This document shows positions 5,006-5,397 of a stretch of DNA of 5,397 nt, one piece after another. The DNA comes from JANXQG01 sp037147235 (GTDB lineage Bacteria > Planctomycetota > Planctomycetia > Pirellulales > Thermoguttaceae). A program made the translations under genes and the position numbers. The stretch's first letter is position 1, and each line of letters opens with the position of its first letter. Location: positions 1-5,397 of the forward strand of contig JBAWVO010000384.1 of the NCBI GenBank assembly GCA_037147235.1, given 5' to 3'. Under the pieces are notes generated by a model. It did not search any database, was not told the DNA's origin, and saw only the letters and a list, made by a program, of their open reading frames with translations.

Positions 5006-5056
5006 CCTTTTCTTGGCGGGACCCCATTCTTTCGACAGAAATATGAGGAGCAGAAA

Positions 5057-5397
5057 TATAGGAGGGGAGGGCCTTGATCATAACCTTGCCAACCGCTGTC
5101 ATTGCCAGCTCGACGTAGGGTGCGTGGAGCACGGATGCCCGCGAAATGGTGCGTTACGCGAACCGGTCTATTCCAGGGTAGACGTTCTCGAAGTATTGAG
5201 TCCGTGCGCAACGCACCATTTCCCGGGTGTTGGTTCGCTTCACGCACCCTACGGGTTGCCGTCACTGCTGGCAGTTGGCAAGGTTATGATCAAGTCTGGA
5301 GGGGAGGGGGAGAATTCACCGCAAAAGACCGCAGAGAGCGCAAAAGATAGGAGAAAGATAAATATCCTTCCCGTCCATTATTATTTTTCTGTCCCCT
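5057..5397 (+). repeat. Second copy of the 3606-3723 repeat segment, split by an insertion
   Basis: 5057-5071 corresponds to 3606-3621, and 5298-5397 continues the match to 3723. The differences are small changes in G-tract length and the loss of one 15-bp AGGAGAAAGA-type unit. The copy is interrupted by the element at 5073-5294. Homology reaches the last base of the window, so the duplicated unit continues outside it. It includes the ATTCACCGCAAAAG arm at 5314. Confidence 0.85.
5073..5294. mobile_element. MITE-like non-coding element with 21-bp terminal inverted repeats
   Basis: The ends 5073-5093 and 5274-5294 are perfect 21-bp inverted repeats beginning CTTGATCATAACC; allowing one mismatch extends them 2 bp outward. 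Internally CGTAGGGTGCGTG (5114-5126) faces its complement at 5241-5253, and AAATGGTGCGTT (5144-5155) faces 5210-5221, so most of the 222 bp can fold on itself. No plausible gene lies within. GGAGGGGAGGG flanks it on both sides (5061-5071 and 5298-5308), as expected of an approximately 11-bp target duplication, although 1 and 3 extra bases separate it from the inverted repeats. The inner GTAGGGTGCGT/GCACCATTTC motifs resemble dispersed palindromes I recall from many bacterial genomes. Mobilisation would need a transposase in trans; which one is unknown. Confidence 0.85.

Larger units (their letters stand above)
4857..5056 (+). repeat. 200-bp direct repeat, copy 2
   Basis: Identical to 3131-3330. 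The copy starts within a repeat module rather than in coding sequence, so it is the derived copy. Its right end passes directly into sequence matching 3606 onward, which skips 275 bp found in copy 1. Confidence 0.95.

Noticed and set aside
5102..5350. Open frame of 82 residues across the inverted-repeat element
   Set aside because: It starts inside the hairpin element and runs out into repeat DNA; no RBS or domain. A transposase is not encoded here.

Overview
The window looks like a chromosomal piece of a planctomycete (Pirellulales-like). The evidence is two secreted proteins ending in PEP-CTERM sorting tails, one with a dockerin-type repeat pair. The second also carries a C-terminal module (ISMKWRSR ... 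SDIVNLTG ... YVLQMTYDP ... LLYLA ... WGIDTVNYAVWAVVNH) that I associate with planctomycete PEP-CTERM proteins. Intergenic DNA is packed with short periodic repeats of a kind I recall from planctomycetes and verrucomicrobia. The assignment is by recognition, not by search.

Layout: 1-360 is a promoter (TTGACA-17 bp-GATACT) and a long untranslated leader. 361-3219 is one open frame holding what look like two genes joined end to end: a dockerin/PEP-CTERM protein (residues 1-289) that never reaches a stop, then a second complete PEP-CTERM protein with its own ribosome binding site, ATG (1228) and signal peptide. A strong intrinsic terminator follows at 3244-3279. 3300-3785 has no gene; it is a mosaic of four short periodic repeat families in both orientations. 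3867-4829 encodes an Rpn/PDDEXK_2-family nuclease (putative transposase) with a 12-bp tandem repeat in its 3' part. 4857-5397 is a second copy of DNA already seen: 200 bp identical to 3131-3330 (the tail of the PEP-CTERM gene plus its terminator), joined by an internal deletion to a copy of 3606-3723, which is interrupted by a 222-bp terminal-inverted-repeat element (5073-5294).

Best reading: a unit of about 1.7 kb (3131-4856: PEP-CTERM tail, terminator, repeat mosaic, Rpn gene) was tandemly duplicated. The second copy then lost 275 bp by recombination between two short repeats and received a MITE-like insertion. The homology runs to the window edge, so a second Rpn copy may lie just beyond it. 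The duplicated terminator now sits downstream of the Rpn gene and probably ends its transcript.

The most interesting items are the in-frame double PEP-CTERM protein, whose predicted topology would work as a polyprotein; the common 9-bp triplet plan behind three of the repeat families; and the setting of an Rpn nuclease gene among those repeats inside a duplicated, rearranged block.
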